From NCBI GenBank assembly GCA_943789335.1, contig CALSTS010000002.1, positions 1 through 64,000 of the forward strand: a stretch of DNA of 64,000 nucleotides, given 5' to 3'. Under the pieces are notes generated by a model that was not told where the DNA came from, made no database searches, and saw nothing but the letters and a program-made list of their open reading frames with translations. The position numbers were made by a program, and so were the translations under genes. Below are positions 28,819-38,932 of the stretch, one piece after another. The stretch's first letter is position 1. Every line of letters begins with the position of its first letter. Origin of the DNA: an uncultured Pseudomonadales bacterium. Its GTDB lineage: Bacteria; Pseudomonadota; Gammaproteobacteria; Pseudomonadales; Pseudohongiellaceae.

Positions 28819-30162
28819 GTGAGCAGAGTAAAAAAGTATTTTGGCACTGATGGTATTAGGGGTAGGGTCGGTGAGTACCCGGTTACTCCTGATTTTTTCT
28901 TAAAACTTGGCTGGGCAACCGGAAGAGTTTTCGCGAAAACTCCAGGCAGTACCGTCTTAATCGGAAAAGATACGCGTATTTCAGGATATATGTTTGAGTC
29001 TGCATTAGAAGCAGGACTGACATCAGCTGGCGTAGATATAAAACTGTTAGGACCAATGCCTACTCCAGGTGTTGCGCATCTCACCAGCACATTTCAGGCG
29101 CAGGCAGGTATTGTTATTAGCGCCTCGCATAATAGTTATGAAGATAACGGTATAAAGTTTTTTTCAGCCCAAGGGGCTAAGCTTAGTGACGATATTGAAT
29201 TTGCAATCGAAGATGCCTTGGATTCTGAATTGCAGACTGTTAGCTCAGATAAAATCGGCAAGGCCTCGCGCATTACGGATGCCAGTGGTCGGTATATAGA
29301 GTTTTGTAAAGGGACAATTCAAAGTGGTATAAGATTCAATGGACTGAAAATTGTTTTAGATTGCGCCAATGGAGCAACTTATCACATCGCTCCAGGCGTT
29401 TTCGAAGAGCTGGGTGCTGAAGTGATTGTGATTGCTAATACTCCAGATGGTTTGAATATCAATAAAGAATGCGGTTCAACTCAACCTCAGCAATTAGTAA
29501 ATAAAGTATTAGAATGCCAAGCTGACTTAGGAATAGCATTTGATGGTGATGGCGATCGCTTACAGATGGTGGATAACAAAGGGGAAGTTCTCGATGGGGA
29601 CGAGCTGCTCTATATCATAGCAATGCATAAGCTTGGGGCTAATCCAAATGACCAAGGTGTTGTTGGAACATTGATGAGCAATTTAGGATTAGAAATAGCC
29701 TTAAACGATATGAAGATTCCATTCCGTCGAACTCCTGTTGGAGATCGCTATGTAATGCAAGAGCTTAAAACTAGACAATGGTACTTGGGTGGAGAGTCTT
29801 CTGGACATGTTATTTGTTTGGACAAGACCACAACGGGTGACGGAATAATCTCAGCATTGCAGGTGTTAGCGGCTATGCAAGAAATGGGCAAGAATTTGTA
29901 TGACCTGAAATCTACAATGGAAAAATTCCCACAAACAATGATTAATGTCAGGCTTGAAAATCCTAAAGCCCTAAATGGTAATAAAGCTATTCAGTCTGCC
30001 GTTGCTGATGCTGAATCAACGCTCGGCAAAGAAGGAAGAGTTTTGTTAAGGCCGTCTGGAACCGAACCAATGGTAAGAGTTATGGTTGAAGGCTCAGATG
30101 AAGCTCTAGTTAGAAAATTGGCAACCGAGCTTTCACAGGTGGTATCCAGGGAATTGGCTTGA
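28819..30162 (+). CDS. glmM: Phosphoglucosamine mutase
   Basis: GlmM converts glucosamine-6-phosphate to glucosamine-1-phosphate for UDP-GlcNAc synthesis. The 447-residue protein has the phosphoserine loop [19 protein letters not shown], the magnesium loop [13 protein letters not shown], the sugar loop GGESSGH and the phosphate-binding loop [12 protein letters not shown]. The start is GTG 28819. The folP-glmM order is conserved. Confidence 0.97.
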   Translation: MSRVKKYFGTDGIRGRVGEYPVTPDFFLKLGWATGRVFAKTPGSTVLIGKDTRISGYMFESALEAGLTSAGVDIKLLGPMPTPGVAHLTSTFQAQAGIVISASHNSYEDNGIKFFSAQGAKLSDDIEFAIEDALDSELQTVSSDKIGKASRITDASGRYIEFCKGTIQSGIRFNGLKIVLDCANGATYHIAPGVFEELGAEVIVIANTPDGLNINKECGSTQPQQLVNKVLECQADLGIAFDGDGDRLQMVDNKGEVLDGDELLYIIAMHKLGANPNDQGVVGTLMSNLGLEIALNDMKIPFRRTPVGDRYVMQELKTRQWYLGGESSGHVICLDKTTTGDGIISALQVLAAMQEMGKNLYDLKSTMEKFPQTMINVRLENPKALNGNKAIQSAVADAESTLGKEGRVLLRPSGTEPMVRVMVEGSDEALVRKLATELSQVVSRELA

Positions 30163-30299
30163 TTTTATAGAATTTGCAGAAGTTTCAAAATTTATAACCT
30201 TAAGTGATTGAGCGATTCATCAAGCTGCTTTCCGGTTGCATGTTAACCCTTTCTTAAGTAGTATTGGCGGCCTTTTCGGCGGCGAGTAGCTGGAACAAT

Positions 30300-31055
30300 A
30301 TGCGAAGTAGTCTGGTAGTAGCAAACTGGAAAATGCATGGTCAAAAGTCCGAAGTGACTGAGCTTTTGAGCGCTATAAAAGATGGCGTCAAAAGGGGCCT
30401 TGCTAGAGCCGAAAAAGTGGTCATCTGCCCACCGAGTTTATTTTTAGGGCAGGTAGAACACGAATTAGCTGGGACTGAAATTGCTATTGGTGCACAAAAT
30501 GCTCATCCACAGACTAAAGGAGCATTTACGGGTGAAGTTGCGTTTGCCATGTTAAAAGAGTTTTCTTGTTCATTTGTCATTATTGGACATTCAGAACGAC
30601 GAGAGCTTTTTGCAGAAACTGATAAATTTGTTGCTGAAAAGTTTTTGGCGGCACAAGCGCAAGATTTAATCCCGATACTGTGTGTTGGGGAGACCCAAGA
30701 ACAAAGAGAAAGTGGTCTTACCAAGTCCATTGTATTGAAACAATTGCAGGCAGTAATAACGGAGGCCGGCATTGAGGCATTTTCAAACGCAGTTATTGCG
30801 TATGAACCAATCTGGGCGATAGGGACTGGATTAACTGCTACACCAGAACAGGCGCAAGAAGTTCATGCAACATTACGCTCTTTTTTGGCTGAAATAGATC
30901 AGAATATAGCTGACAACATCACTATTCTTTATGGTGGTAGTGTTAAAGCAAACAATGCCAACGCTTTGTTTGGCCAGGCTGATATTGATGGGGCATTAGT
31001 AGGTGGAGCATCATTAGATGCTGAAGAATTTTTAACTATCTGTGCAGCTGCATAG
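30300..31055 (+). CDS. tpiA: Triosephosphate isomerase
   Basis: TpiA interconverts dihydroxyacetone phosphate and glyceraldehyde-3-phosphate. The active-site Lys is in ANWKMHG, His in IIGHSERRE, Glu in AYEPIWAIGTG, and the phosphate-binding loop is YGGSVKANN. The ATG at 30300 gives the family-typical 251 residues; an upstream TTG in frame would add an unlikely Ala/Ser-rich tail. tpiA-secG-tRNA-Leu is a conserved arrangement. Confidence 0.97.
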   Translation: MRSSLVVANWKMHGQKSEVTELLSAIKDGVKRGLARAEKVVICPPSLFLGQVEHELAGTEIAIGAQNAHPQTKGAFTGEVAFAMLKEFSCSFVIIGHSERRELFAETDKFVAEKFLAAQAQDLIPILCVGETQEQRESGLTKSIVLKQLQAVITEAGIEAFSNAVIAYEPIWAIGTGLTATPEQAQEVHATLRSFLAEIDQNIADNITILYGGSVKANNANALFGQADIDGALVGGASLDAEEFLTICAAA

Positions 31056-31086
31056 CTGAGCAGGATTGGAATAAATAGGGAAAATT

Positions 31087-31470
31087 ATGGAATCCATAAT
31101 CATTATTGTACATGTGATCGCTGCAATTGCCGTTACTGCTTTGGTTTTACTACAGCAAGGGAAGGGGGCTGAAATGGGCGCCTCTTTTGGTAGTGGCGCT
31201 TCTCAAACTTTGTTTGGGTCTTCAGGCAGTGGCAATGTGTTGACTAAATCGACCACTATTTTTGCAACAGTATTTTTTATTACAAGTCTCAGTCTAGCGG
31301 TTATTGCAAGACAATCTGCTGATTTAAGCGTGCTTGGTGGTGATTTAATTGGTGACCTTGATCAAGTAAGCGCTGAACTGAATGCAAATCAACTTGATGC
31401 TGAAACAGTTGATCTCGAAGATGTTCCAGTCATTGAAACTGGAAATGATATTCCTGTCGCCCCAGAATAA
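31087..31470 (+). CDS. secG: Protein translocase subunit SecG
   Basis: SecG is a small inner-membrane part of the SecYEG channel. Two hydrophobic segments (residues 2-22 and about 55-78) flank the conserved cytoplasmic loop QQGKGAEMGASFGSGASQTLFGSSGSGNVLTK (given here as the family landmark). The acidic C-terminal tail is longer than in E. coli (127 versus 110 residues). tRNA-Leu starts 3 bases after the stop, so it is likely processed from the same transcript. Confidence 0.95.
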   Translation: MESIIIIVHVIAAIAVTALVLLQQGKGAEMGASFGSGASQTLFGSSGSGNVLTKSTTIFATVFFITSLSLAVIARQSADLSVLGGDLIGDLDQVSAELNANQLDAETVDLEDVPVIETGNDIPVAPE

Positions 31471-31472
31471 TA

Positions 31473-31559
31473 GCCGAAGTGGTGGAATTGGTAGACACGC
31501 TACCTTGAGGGGGTAGTGGCCTAACGGCCGTGCCGGTTCGAGTCCGGCCTTCGGCACCA
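31473..31559 (+). tRNA. leuU: tRNA-Leu (anticodon GAG)
   Basis: This is an 87-base class II tRNA with acceptor GCCGAAG/CTTCGGC, an encoded CCA, anticodon stem CTACC/GGTAG with loop TTGAGGG (GAG at 31507-31509), a variable arm (TGGCCTAACGGCC), and T arm GCCGG-TTCGAGT-CCGGC. It occupies the same place after secG as leuU in E. coli. Confidence 0.98.
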
Positions 31560-31587
31560 TTTAATTGGTGTGAAACCCAAGCAGTTC

Positions 31588-31616
31588 TTGACCAACAGGG
31601 GGAAGGTTCTTATAAT
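31588..31616 (+). promoter_or_regulatory. Promoter of the initiator tRNA
   Basis: TTGACC (31588-31593), a 17-base spacer and a perfect TATAAT (31611-31616) form a near-consensus sigma-70 promoter, 66 bases upstream of the tRNA. Confidence 0.75.
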
Positions 31617-31682
31617 CACCGCCCTCTCAAGCTCGGACGTATTTAGGCTTGAAAAAAGTTTTAGAAAATTAAGATAGTTTGA

Positions 31683-31759
<77 letters not shown>

Positions 31760-31768
31760 CTTTAAAGA

Positions 31769-31796
31769 GTCAGCCTTCTGGGCTGGCTTTTTTTTT
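31769..31796 (+). terminator. Terminator after tRNA-fMet
   Basis: CAGCC-TTCTG-GGCTG forms a stem-loop followed by a run of nine T. A weaker copy of the same hairpin recurs at about 31893-31920. Confidence 0.8.
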
Positions 31797-31816
31797 GCCT
31801 ACTTTTACAGTTTTAT

Positions 31817-31926
31817 AGCTCGTCGGGCTCAATTCTTTATAAGCCCAGGAAGGTCGTGGTTTCTTTTCCTGCCCCCGCTACCACTTTAAAGAGTCAGCCT
31901 TCTGGGCAGGCTTTTTTTTTGCCTAC
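31817..31926 (+). repeat. Degenerate tandem copy of the tRNA-fMet 3' two-thirds plus its terminator
   Basis: The segment repeats 31704-31802: AGCTCGTCGGGCTCA, then an insertion in what was the anticodon loop (ATTCTTTATAAG), AAGGTCGT, a changed T arm, and an intact CCTGCCCCCGCTACCACTTT followed by the terminator hairpin and GCCTAC. A shorter trace (AGCT-TTT-GTCGGGCTCG) follows at about 31937-31953. The lost D arm and distorted anticodon arm mean it cannot be a working tRNA. An open frame across it (31856-32044) is not a gene. Confidence 0.8.
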
Positions 31927-32036
31927 AATAAACGAAGCTATTTGTCGGGCTCGGCTTGTATTTCTTGATTTTCAATTAGAACACCCTGCTTTGCAAAGCG
32001 AAGGCGAGGCTTCGTCAGAGGGATTTGTCTCGCTTA

Positions 32037-33278
32037 TCAGGTGACCGAATTAACGATTTGAAATTCTTTACGATCCCATTGAGCAGTTTGCATAACTTCT
32101 TCAAGAATAGTCACCGCATTCCAAATATCGGCATAGCTCATGTAAAGTGGCGAAAACCCAAACCGGATGGTATCAGGTGCTCGGAAATCTCCAATAACCT
32201 TGTGTTTAATCAAAGCCTGCATAATGGCGTAAGCATTATCATGGGCCAAAGCGACATGACTACCTCTTTGCTCCGGATCCCTAGGGGATGCAATGGTAAA
32301 TTGAAAGCCAGCGCAGCGCTCTTCAATTAGTTCGATAAAAAGCTGCCCCAATTTTTGGGATTTCCTCCGAATATCCTTCATTTCGTATTTCAGAAAAACA
32401 TCTATCCCGACTTCCATTGCTGTTAGCGCCAGCACGCTTTGAGTGCTGCATAAGAACCGTCCTATCCCTTCTGTGGGGGCATAATCATCGACGAATTTAA
32501 ACGGTTCTGCATGCCCCCACCAACCTTGTAAAGGCTGTGTTAGTTGATTTTGTAAATGCTTTGCTACGAAAATAAACCCAGGGGCTCCTGGGCCCCCGCT
32601 TAAATATTTGTAGGTACAGCCTACGGCGAGGTCAGCCTCTAATTCATTCAGGTCGACCGGCAATGCGCCCGCACTGTGACAAAGATCCCACAGAATAAGA
32701 GCGCCATGTTGATGAGTACGCTCGGTAATCGCTTTTCTATCGAGAAGATGGCTTGTCTTGTAGTGCACATCCGTCAACACAACCAATGCCGTACGCTCAT
32801 CAATCTCTTCAATGATTTTATTGCGATCCTGTACGGCCACGATTTCCACATCGCCAGCGAAAGACTCGGCCACACTCTGCAACATATACAAATCGGTCGG
32901 AAAGTTACCGGCTTCAGTCACGATACGGGTTCGCCCTGGACGGGCATTCAGAGCAGCGACCACGAGTTTATACAGGTTAATAGAGGCACAGTCGGTAGCC
33001 ACCACCTCACTGTCACTGGCACCAATAATCCGGGCTATCTTGTCTCCGATTCGATAAGGTGCCTCGAACCATTTATTATGATTCCAACTGCCAATAAGGT
33101 CATTTGACCACTCTCGGGTAGTGAAATCCTGAATGCGCTCCGGAACTGCTTTAGGCATCACCCCTAAAGAATTACTATTAAGATAGATAGTATTTTCCGG
33201 AATCGAAAACTCCGATTTTGCATTTTTCAGTGGGTCAACAAGATCAAGCGCTTCTGTGTCAGCTAAAGTAAGGGGCAT
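32037..33278 (-). CDS. kynU: Kynureninase
   Basis: KynU is a PLP enzyme that cleaves kynurenine or 3-hydroxykynurenine to anthranilate or 3-hydroxyanthranilate plus alanine. The PLP-lysine motif is CTYKYLSGGPGAPGF. Substrate-loop landmarks NSLG near the start, FPTDLYMLQ, WDLCHSAGALPVDLN and GWWGHAEPF all fit the family. The start at 33278 (MPLTLADTE) gives 413 residues, close to the usual length; longer starts add a hydrophobic tail not found in the family. No other kynurenine-pathway gene is in the window. It interrupts the usual tRNA-fMet-rimP adjacency on the opposite strand. Confidence 0.93.
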   Translation of the reverse strand: MPLTLADTEALDLVDPLKNAKSEFSIPENTIYLNSNSLGVMPKAVPERIQDFTTREWSNDLIGSWNHNKWFEAPYRIGDKIARIIGASDSEVVATDCASINLYKLVVAALNARPGRTRIVTEAGNFPTDLYMLQSVAESFAGDVEIVAVQDRNKIIEEIDERTALVVLTDVHYKTSHLLDRKAITERTHQHGALILWDLCHSAGALPVDLNELEADLAVGCTYKYLSGGPGAPGFIFVAKHLQNQLTQPLQGWWGHAEPFKFVDDYAPTEGIGRFLCSTQSVLALTAMEVGIDVFLKYEMKDIRRKSQKLGQLFIELIEERCAGFQFTIASPRDPEQRGSHVALAHDNAYAIMQALIKHKVIGDFRAPDTIRFGFSPLYMSYADIWNAVTILEEVMQTAQWDRKEFQIVNSVT

Positions 33279-33308
33279 ATTATTTTCATTCAAACCTATT
33301 ACTAAAAA

Positions 33309-33323
33309 CCAATTATATATTGG
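33309..33323. promoter_or_regulatory. Short dyad upstream of kynU (possible operator)
   Basis: CCAATTATATATTGG has 5-bp arms CCAAT/ATTGG around an AT core, 31 bases before the kynU start. Position and symmetry suit an operator, but no regulator gene is next to it. The rest of 33324-33690 shows no gene. Confidence 0.3.
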
Positions 33324-33699
33324 TAATAATAGGACCACTATCGGTAAGCTAAGTTATTTCCCTAGTGAGAAGGACAATTTGGGTTGCTCCCAAGTATCCT
33401 CCGTACTATAAATCAGTGCGAATAGACCAGATTTCTGGATAAAAGCGATGCTCTAGACTTTTGTGAAGTATATAGATTTCAGTCTAATCACGCTCATAGC
33501 CTATATGATTACTCAGCTTTATGAGAGTAGAGTGGGCTTGCTTGATAACTTATTTTGAGTTCATGACAACGTGGAATAATAAGGTGTTAATTGGCGATGT
33601 GGGATAGTCAAAAGAGCACCATTGTGGGGCTTTCTAGCCGTTAATGTAATTGAGCTCGATAGTCGAGTTAAAGCCTTGTAAGCTTTGCTTATCTTCTCA

Positions 33700-33728
33700 T
33701 TGATGAAGGGAGGATTTCGGGTTACAAT
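33700..33728 (+). promoter_or_regulatory. Sigma-70 promoter upstream of the rimP operon
   Basis: TTGATG (33700-33705), a 17-base spacer and TACAAT (33723-33728) are followed by a G+C-rich start region (CCGCGCCC), as in growth-rate and stringent-controlled promoters. Confidence 0.65.
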
Positions 33729-33741
33729 CCGCGCCCTAAGT

Positions 33742-33766
33742 AAAAAGCCCCTCTGAGGGGCTTTTT
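33742..33766 (+). terminator. Strong hairpin terminator just after the promoter
   Basis: AAAAAGCCCC-TCT-GAGGGGCTTTTT is a nearly perfect palindrome ending in T. It starts only about 14 bases after the -10 box at 33723-33728. It would stop nearly all transcripts from that promoter unless antitermination occurs. Confidence 0.85.
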
Positions 33767-33805
33767 GTTAGGCCTTTAAGTAGTTGTTTGTAGATAGAAT
33801 GTTGG

Positions 33806-33830
33806 AAGTGGGCCTAGTGCCCATTTTTTA
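33806..33830 (+). ncRNA. Candidate rimP leader hairpin
   Basis: TGGGC-CTAGT-GCCCA followed by six T lies 24 bases before the rimP start. A conserved hairpin with this position and composition is known upstream of rimP in gammaproteobacteria (rimP leader). Assignment rests on position and shape only. Confidence 0.5.
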
Positions 33831-33853
33831 TTTCTATTTCGGGTATATAAAGA

Positions 33854-34309
33854 ATGGCCAGCAGAACCTCAGTATTGACTGCTTTGATAGAACCGGTGAT
33901 TAATGCCATGGGTTATCAGCTCTGGGGAGTTGAATATATTGGGCAAGGAAAGCATAGTATTTTACGGGTTTATCTAGATAAACCTGGTGGTGTCGATGTA
34001 GATGATTGCGCACAGGCTAGCAGACAAATTAGCAGCTTGTTGGATGTAGAAGATCCAATTAAAAGTGAATATACCTTGGAAGTGTCTTCGCCTGGTTTGG
34101 ACAGAATGTTATTTAGCCAGGAACAATTCCAGGAATACGCTGGATATCACGCCAAGATAAGATTGACTGAATCTTTTGAAGGTCAAAGAAATTTTACAGG
34201 TCAGCTTAAAGCTGTAAAGAATGATGAAGTTGTTTTAATCATAGGTGATGAAGAATTTACTTTACCTTATGAATTAATAGAGAAAGCGAACTTAATATCG
34301 CAAGTATGA
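33854..34309 (+). CDS. rimP: Ribosome maturation factor RimP
   Basis: RimP acts in 30S subunit assembly. The 151-residue protein has the N-terminal alpha/beta domain ([28 protein letters not shown], the conserved strand-turn core) with [11 protein letters not shown], and the C-terminal SH3-like barrel. [12 protein letters not shown] is the family signature. It is the first gene of rimP-nusA-infB-rbfA-truB, with 13 bases before nusA. Confidence 0.96.
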   Translation: MASRTSVLTALIEPVINAMGYQLWGVEYIGQGKHSILRVYLDKPGGVDVDDCAQASRQISSLLDVEDPIKSEYTLEVSSPGLDRMLFSQEQFQEYAGYHAKIRLTESFEGQRNFTGQLKAVKNDEVVLIIGDEEFTLPYELIEKANLISQV

Positions 34310-34322
34310 AGGTAGCAAGAAC

Positions 34323-35816
34323 ATGATGAACAAAGAAATCTTAATGGTGGCAGATGCCGTTTCTAATGAAAAAGGCGTCTCAAGGGAAGTTATTTTTTCT
34401 GCTATTGAGGCAGCTTTAGCTACTGCTTCAAAGAAACGCTATGTTGATGAAGAAGCTGAATGCGAAGTTATCATCGATCGGGAAACCGGAGATTATGAAA
34501 CTTATCGGGTTTGGAAAGTTGTTTCTGATGATGAGTTAGCGCTTCTGGGTTCAGAATTCACTCTTGAAGAAGCTCATGAGAAAGATACTAAGCTTGTAGC
34601 TGGCGACGTTTGGAAAGAAAAAGTAGACAATGTTGAGTTTGGACGTATTGCTGCCCAGACGGCTAAACAAGTTATTGTGCAGAAAGTACGTGAAGCTGAA
34701 AGAGAAATTGTTGTTGGTGAATATACCGATAAAATCGGAGAACTCGTCACTGGTACAGTTAAAAAAGTAACTCGAGATAATGTCATTGTTGATTTAGGAA
34801 ATAATGCTGAAGGTTTGTTACCTAGAGAGAATTTAATTCCACGCGAAACTTTTCGTATTAATGACCGTCTTCGCGCGCTATTGGTAGAAGTTAGAGAAGA
34901 AGTCAGAGGGCCCCAATTACTCTTAAGTAGAACAGCTCCAGAAATGCTAACTGAGTTATTCAAAATTGAAGTCCCGGAGATTGCTGAAGAACTTATTGAA
35001 ATTAAAGCAGCAGCCAGAGACCCAGGTTCACGTGCAAAATTATCCGTAAAAACCAATGATGGGAGAATTGACCCTGTTGGTGCTTGTGTGGGAATGCGAG
35101 GTTCGCGCGTTCAGGTAGTTTCAAATGAGCTAGCGAACGAGCGCATCGATATAATTCTTTGGGATGATAACCCAGCACAAATGGTTATTAATGCAATGGC
35201 CCCGGCTCAAGTTGCATCTATTGTTGTAGATGAAGAAGCTCACACCATGGATATTGCGGTGGCAGAGGATAATCTGGCACAAGCTATTGGGCGTAATGGT
35301 CAGAATGTCAGACTCTCAAGTGAGTTATCCGGCTGGACTATTAATGTAATGAGTGAAGAACAAGCGGTTGAAAAATTGCAAGAGGAATCCGCTGGGACAG
35401 TTGCAAGTTTCATGGCAGCTTTAGATGTGGATGAAGATGTTGCAGAAATTCTTGTTCAGGAAGGCTTCACTAGTTTGGAAGAAATTGCTTACGTCCCTCT
35501 AGAAGAAATAGCTGAGATTCAGGATTTTGATGAAGAGATTGCTGATGAGTTAAGAGCACGAGCAAAAGATGCGTTGTTGACTAAAGCTATTGCTTCTGAA
35601 GAAGAGCTTAGCAATGCAGGAATTAAAGATGATTTGTTAAACATGGAAGGCATGGATAATGAACTTGCCATGAGCTTATCCAAGATGGATGTGAAATCTA
35701 TGGAAGATTTGGCAGAGCTAGCCATCGATGAATTAATGGAAGTTGATGGCATGGATGAAGAACGTGCGGGTAAACTTATTATGACTGCTCGTGAGCCTTG
35801 GTTTGCAGAAGAATAA
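34323..35816 (+). CDS. nusA: Transcription termination/antitermination protein NusA
   Basis: NusA binds RNA polymerase and RNA and modulates pausing, termination and rRNA antitermination. Domain order in the 497-residue protein: N-terminal polymerase-binding domain, S1 (about 135-200), KH1 and KH2 ([12 protein letters not shown] and [12 protein letters not shown]), then two C-terminal acidic repeats of about 70 residues that bind the polymerase alpha subunit and N-type factors. The start is the first ATG of the pair at 34323 and 34326. Confidence 0.97.
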   Translation: MMNKEILMVADAVSNEKGVSREVIFSAIEAALATASKKRYVDEEAECEVIIDRETGDYETYRVWKVVSDDELALLGSEFTLEEAHEKDTKLVAGDVWKEKVDNVEFGRIAAQTAKQVIVQKVREAEREIVVGEYTDKIGELVTGTVKKVTRDNVIVDLGNNAEGLLPRENLIPRETFRINDRLRALLVEVREEVRGPQLLLSRTAPEMLTELFKIEVPEIAEELIEIKAAARDPGSRAKLSVKTNDGRIDPVGACVGMRGSRVQVVSNELANERIDIILWDDNPAQMVINAMAPAQVASIVVDEEAHTMDIAVAEDNLAQAIGRNGQNVRLSSELSGWTINVMSEEQAVEKLQEESAGTVASFMAALDVDEDVAEILVQEGFTSLEEIAYVPLEEIAEIQDFDEEIADELRARAKDALLTKAIASEEELSNAGIKDDLLNMEGMDNELAMSLSKMDVKSMEDLAELAIDELMEVDGMDEERAGKLIMTAREPWFAEE

Positions 35817-35860
35817 ACCATAGCAATATAAGTAAGTAAATTGACTTATTGAGGAAATAA

Positions 35861-38375
35861 ATGGCTGATTTAACCATAGCTGAACTGGCCAAATTGGTTG
35901 GAGTGCAAGAAGATCGTTTACTTGAGCAAATCAAGGAAGCTGGCTTGCCCCAAACAAAAACAAGTGACTCCCTTTCCAATGAGGAAAGAAGCAAATTATT
36001 AATGTCGCTTAAAGGCAAACATGGTGATGATAGTCCAGTTGAATCCAGTCCACGAAAAATCACACTACAACGTAAAACAGTAGGGACACTTAAATCCTCA
36101 GATAATCAAGGTCGCAGCAAGTCAGTTAATGTTGAAGTTAGAAAGAAACGCACATATGTGAAGCGCAGCGTAGAAGAAGCACAAGAGGCCCAACTAGAAG
36201 CTGAAAAAGCTCGGCTAGAGGAAGAAAAAGCTCAAGTTAAACTAGAAGCAGAAGAAACTGCCAAACAAGAAAAAATTACTCAAGAGAAAGCAAAAAAATC
36301 TGCGCCAAGGGCTGCTGATTCGATTATCCCAGATGTTGTAGCTGCTCCTGATGGAAACAAACCAGAAGCTAGAAGAGATTTCAAAAAAGGTACGCTTAAG
36401 AAAGAAAGTTTCAGAAATTCTGCTAGTGAAGAAAGTAATAAAAAAGGTCAACCAAGACGCAAAGGCGCTCTGTCTGATGACAGAAAATTTAATAAAATTA
36501 GACCAACTGATGACTTTATTCTTGATGGACAAGAAGATGTTGGAGGTGGACGCCGCCGTAGTTCACGCAAATTAAGTCAGGGCCAAAAAGAACATAAATT
36601 TGAAATGCCGACTGAATTTATTGCTAAAGAAATAGAGGTTCCTGAATCTATTAGTGTTTCTGAACTTGCGTTACGCATGTCAGTTAAAGGTGCAGAACTG
36701 GTAAAAGCTCTGATGAATATGGGTGTTATGGCAACGGTAAATCTCGTGCTTGATCAAGACACATCAATTCTATTGATAGAAGAAATGGGCCACAAAGCTA
36801 GGGCTGTTTCTGATGACAAACTTGAAGAAGATCTAGTTGAGTCTGTTAAATATGAAGGTGAAGAATCCCCAAGGGCTCCTGTGATCACAGTCATGGGACA
36901 TGTTGACCATGGTAAAACTTCATTGCTGGATTACATTAGGAAATCGTCTGTAACAGAAGGTGAAGCAGGCGGCATCACTCAACATATAGGTGCTTATCAT
37001 GTTGAAACTGATCATGGCATGCTTACATTCCTTGATACGCCAGGCCATGCAGCATTCAGCGCCATGCGTTCGCGCGGGGCACAAGCGACTGATATTGTCA
37101 TCCTAGTTGTCGCGGCAGATGATGGGGCTAAACCTCAAACAGAGGAAGCGATTCAACATGCACAAGCCTCTGGTGTTCCTATTGTTGTTGCGATTAATAA
37201 AATGGACAAAGAAGGTGCTGATCCTGAGAAAGTTAAAAGTGAACTTTCCGCAAAAGGATTAGCTCCAGAAGATTGGGGCGGCGATACTCAGTTTGTTGAG
37301 GTGTCTGCCCATACAGGAAAAGGTATTCCAGAATTGCTGGAAGCTGCCTTGTTGCAAGCCGAGATTTTAGAATTAAAAGCTGTAATTGATTGTCCGGCAA
37401 AAGGAGTGGTAATCGAATCTCGCTTGGATAAGGGTCGTGGTGCGGTAGCAACGGTTCTTGTTCAAAATGGCACCTTGAAAAATTCAGATATTATTTTGGC
37501 AGGTCATGAGTATGGGCGTGTGCGCGCCATGATCGATGAAAATGGTAAGCAGATCAAATCTGCAGGACCTTCGATTCCTGTAGAAATTCTTGGTTTAAAC
37601 AGCACCCCAGCTGCTGGCGATGATTTTTTTGTAGTAGAAGATGAAAGAAAAGCCAGAGAAGTTGCTGAATTTCGTCGTGAAAAATTCCGTGAAAACCAAA
37701 TTGCAAAACAACAAATTGCTAAAATGGAAAGCATGTTTGCCACCATGGGCAAAGATGATGCCAAAGTACTTAATATCGTATTAAAAAACTGATGTGCGCG
37801 GTTCGCTGGAAGCAATCACTTCATCCTTAGCTGGACTGGGGAATGAAGAAGTATCGGTCAATATCATATCTTCTGGTGTTGGCGGCATCTCTGAAACTGA
37901 TGTGCAACTTGCCCAGACCTCCAAAGCATCTATTATTGGATTCAATGTTCGTGCAGATAAGTCGGCTAAGACTTTGGTTGAAAATGAAGGATTAGAGTTA
38001 CGCTACTACAGTGTTATTTATAATCTGATTGATGATGTCAAAGCGGTGCTTGGTGGCTTGCTGGCGCCGGATCTACAAGAAGAGATTCTTGGTGTGGCTG
38101 AAGTGCGAGATGTTTTCAATTCACCAAAATTTGGTTCAATTGCCGGTAGCATGGTAGTAGAAGGCACTGTTTATCGTAATAAACCCATTCGCGTCTTACG
38201 CGATGATGTGGTTATTTATGAAGGTGAACTAGAATCTCTGCGCCGATTTAAAGATGAAGCGAATGAAGTGCGTAATGGCATGGAATGTGGAATTGGTGTT
38301 AAAAACTACACTGATGTTAAAGTTGGTGACAAGATTGAAGTATTTGAAACCAAAGAAGTTGCCCGCACGCTTTAA
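35861..38375 (+). CDS. infB: Translation initiation factor IF-2, one apparent frameshift
   Basis: IF-2 is the GTPase that places initiator tRNA on the 30S subunit. The long charged N-terminal region (residues about 60-230, Lys/Glu/Arg-rich and probably coiled) precedes the G domain: G1 [13 protein letters not shown]3 [12 protein letters not shown] and G4 NKMDKEG. The first frame stops at 37792, right after VLNIVLK; the rest ([13 protein letters not shown] to the C-terminal domain ending KEVARTL) is in the next frame. One A too many in the run of six at 37783-37788 explains it; five A gives [12 protein letters not shown], the normal sequence. The repaired length is 838 residues. infB is essential, so this is an assembly error or a slippage site rather than a loss. 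Confidence 0.95.
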
Positions 38376-38389
38376 AAGCTATTGCGCTC

Positions 38390-38498
38390 GCTATAACTTC
38401 GTCGAGAGTAAAATTTAGATCGGTCACTTACTGCTTGTAAGCTCCCTCACCAAATTTCACTTTCTTCTGGTTATAGCTTCGCTGATGACGCTTTTTTT
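38390..38498 (+). repeat. Intergenic palindromic element, copy B, possibly terminating infB
   Basis: GCTATAAC (38390-38397) pairs with GTTATAGC (38470-38477), AAATTT (38411-38416) with AAATTT (38452-38457), and CTTAC (38427-38431) with GTAAG (38437-38441). It ends in a run of eight T, so it could stop transcription after infB. It shares sequence and shape with the copy at 1711-1800. Confidence 0.6.
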
Positions 38499-38528
38499 TA
38501 TTTATCATATTTAAAATATTAATTTTTC

Positions 38529-38897
38529 ATGCCTAAACCTTCTAATCGAAATAGCAAAATAGTTGATCTCTTAAAAAAAGAGCTGGCATTGTTGATTCAA
38601 TCTGAAATTAGAGATCCGCGTGTTGGGATGGTATCTGTGACGGGTGCTAAAGTAAGCCGTGATCTATCTTATGCTGAAGTATTTGTCACAATTTTAGGTA
38701 AAAATTCAGACGAAGATATTATTGAAAGCATGAAAGCCTTGAACAGAGCGTCAGGATTTCTGCGTAGCTTGCTTGCTAAAAACGCAAATCTTCGCACAAC
38801 GCCGAAATTAAGTTTCACATACGATAACAGCTTGAATAGGGGGCGGTTTTTATCTGACCTGATTGATGAAGCTATTGCCAGTGATAATAAAGACTGA
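38529..38897 (+). CDS. rbfA: Ribosome-binding factor A
   Basis: RbfA binds helix 1 of 16S rRNA during 30S maturation and cold adaptation. The 122-residue KH-like protein shows IRDPRVGMVSVTGAKVSRDLSYAEV and the C-terminal motif RTTPKLSFTYDNSLNRG, both family signatures. It lies in the conserved order after infB. Confidence 0.96.
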   Translation: MPKPSNRNSKIVDLLKKELALLIQSEIRDPRVGMVSVTGAKVSRDLSYAEVFVTILGKNSDEDIIESMKALNRASGFLRSLLAKNANLRTTPKLSFTYDNSLNRGRFLSDLIDEAIASDNKD

Positions 38898-38932
38898 GTT
38901 ATTAAAGCGATAAAATCAACAGCTAATACAGT

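Noticed and set aside
31856-32044. 62-residue open frame after tRNA-fMet
   Set aside because: It runs through the degenerate tRNA/terminator copy and has no ribosome-binding site or protein-like composition.
34574-35056. 160-residue minus-strand frame inside nusA
   Set aside because: It overlaps the intact S1/KH region of NusA completely and is Ser/Thr-rich, as is typical of antisense shadows.
35519-36063. Opposite-strand open frames across nusA and infB
   Set aside because: They are shadows of the acidic/basic coding sequence with low-complexity Ser/Leu-rich products and no start signals.
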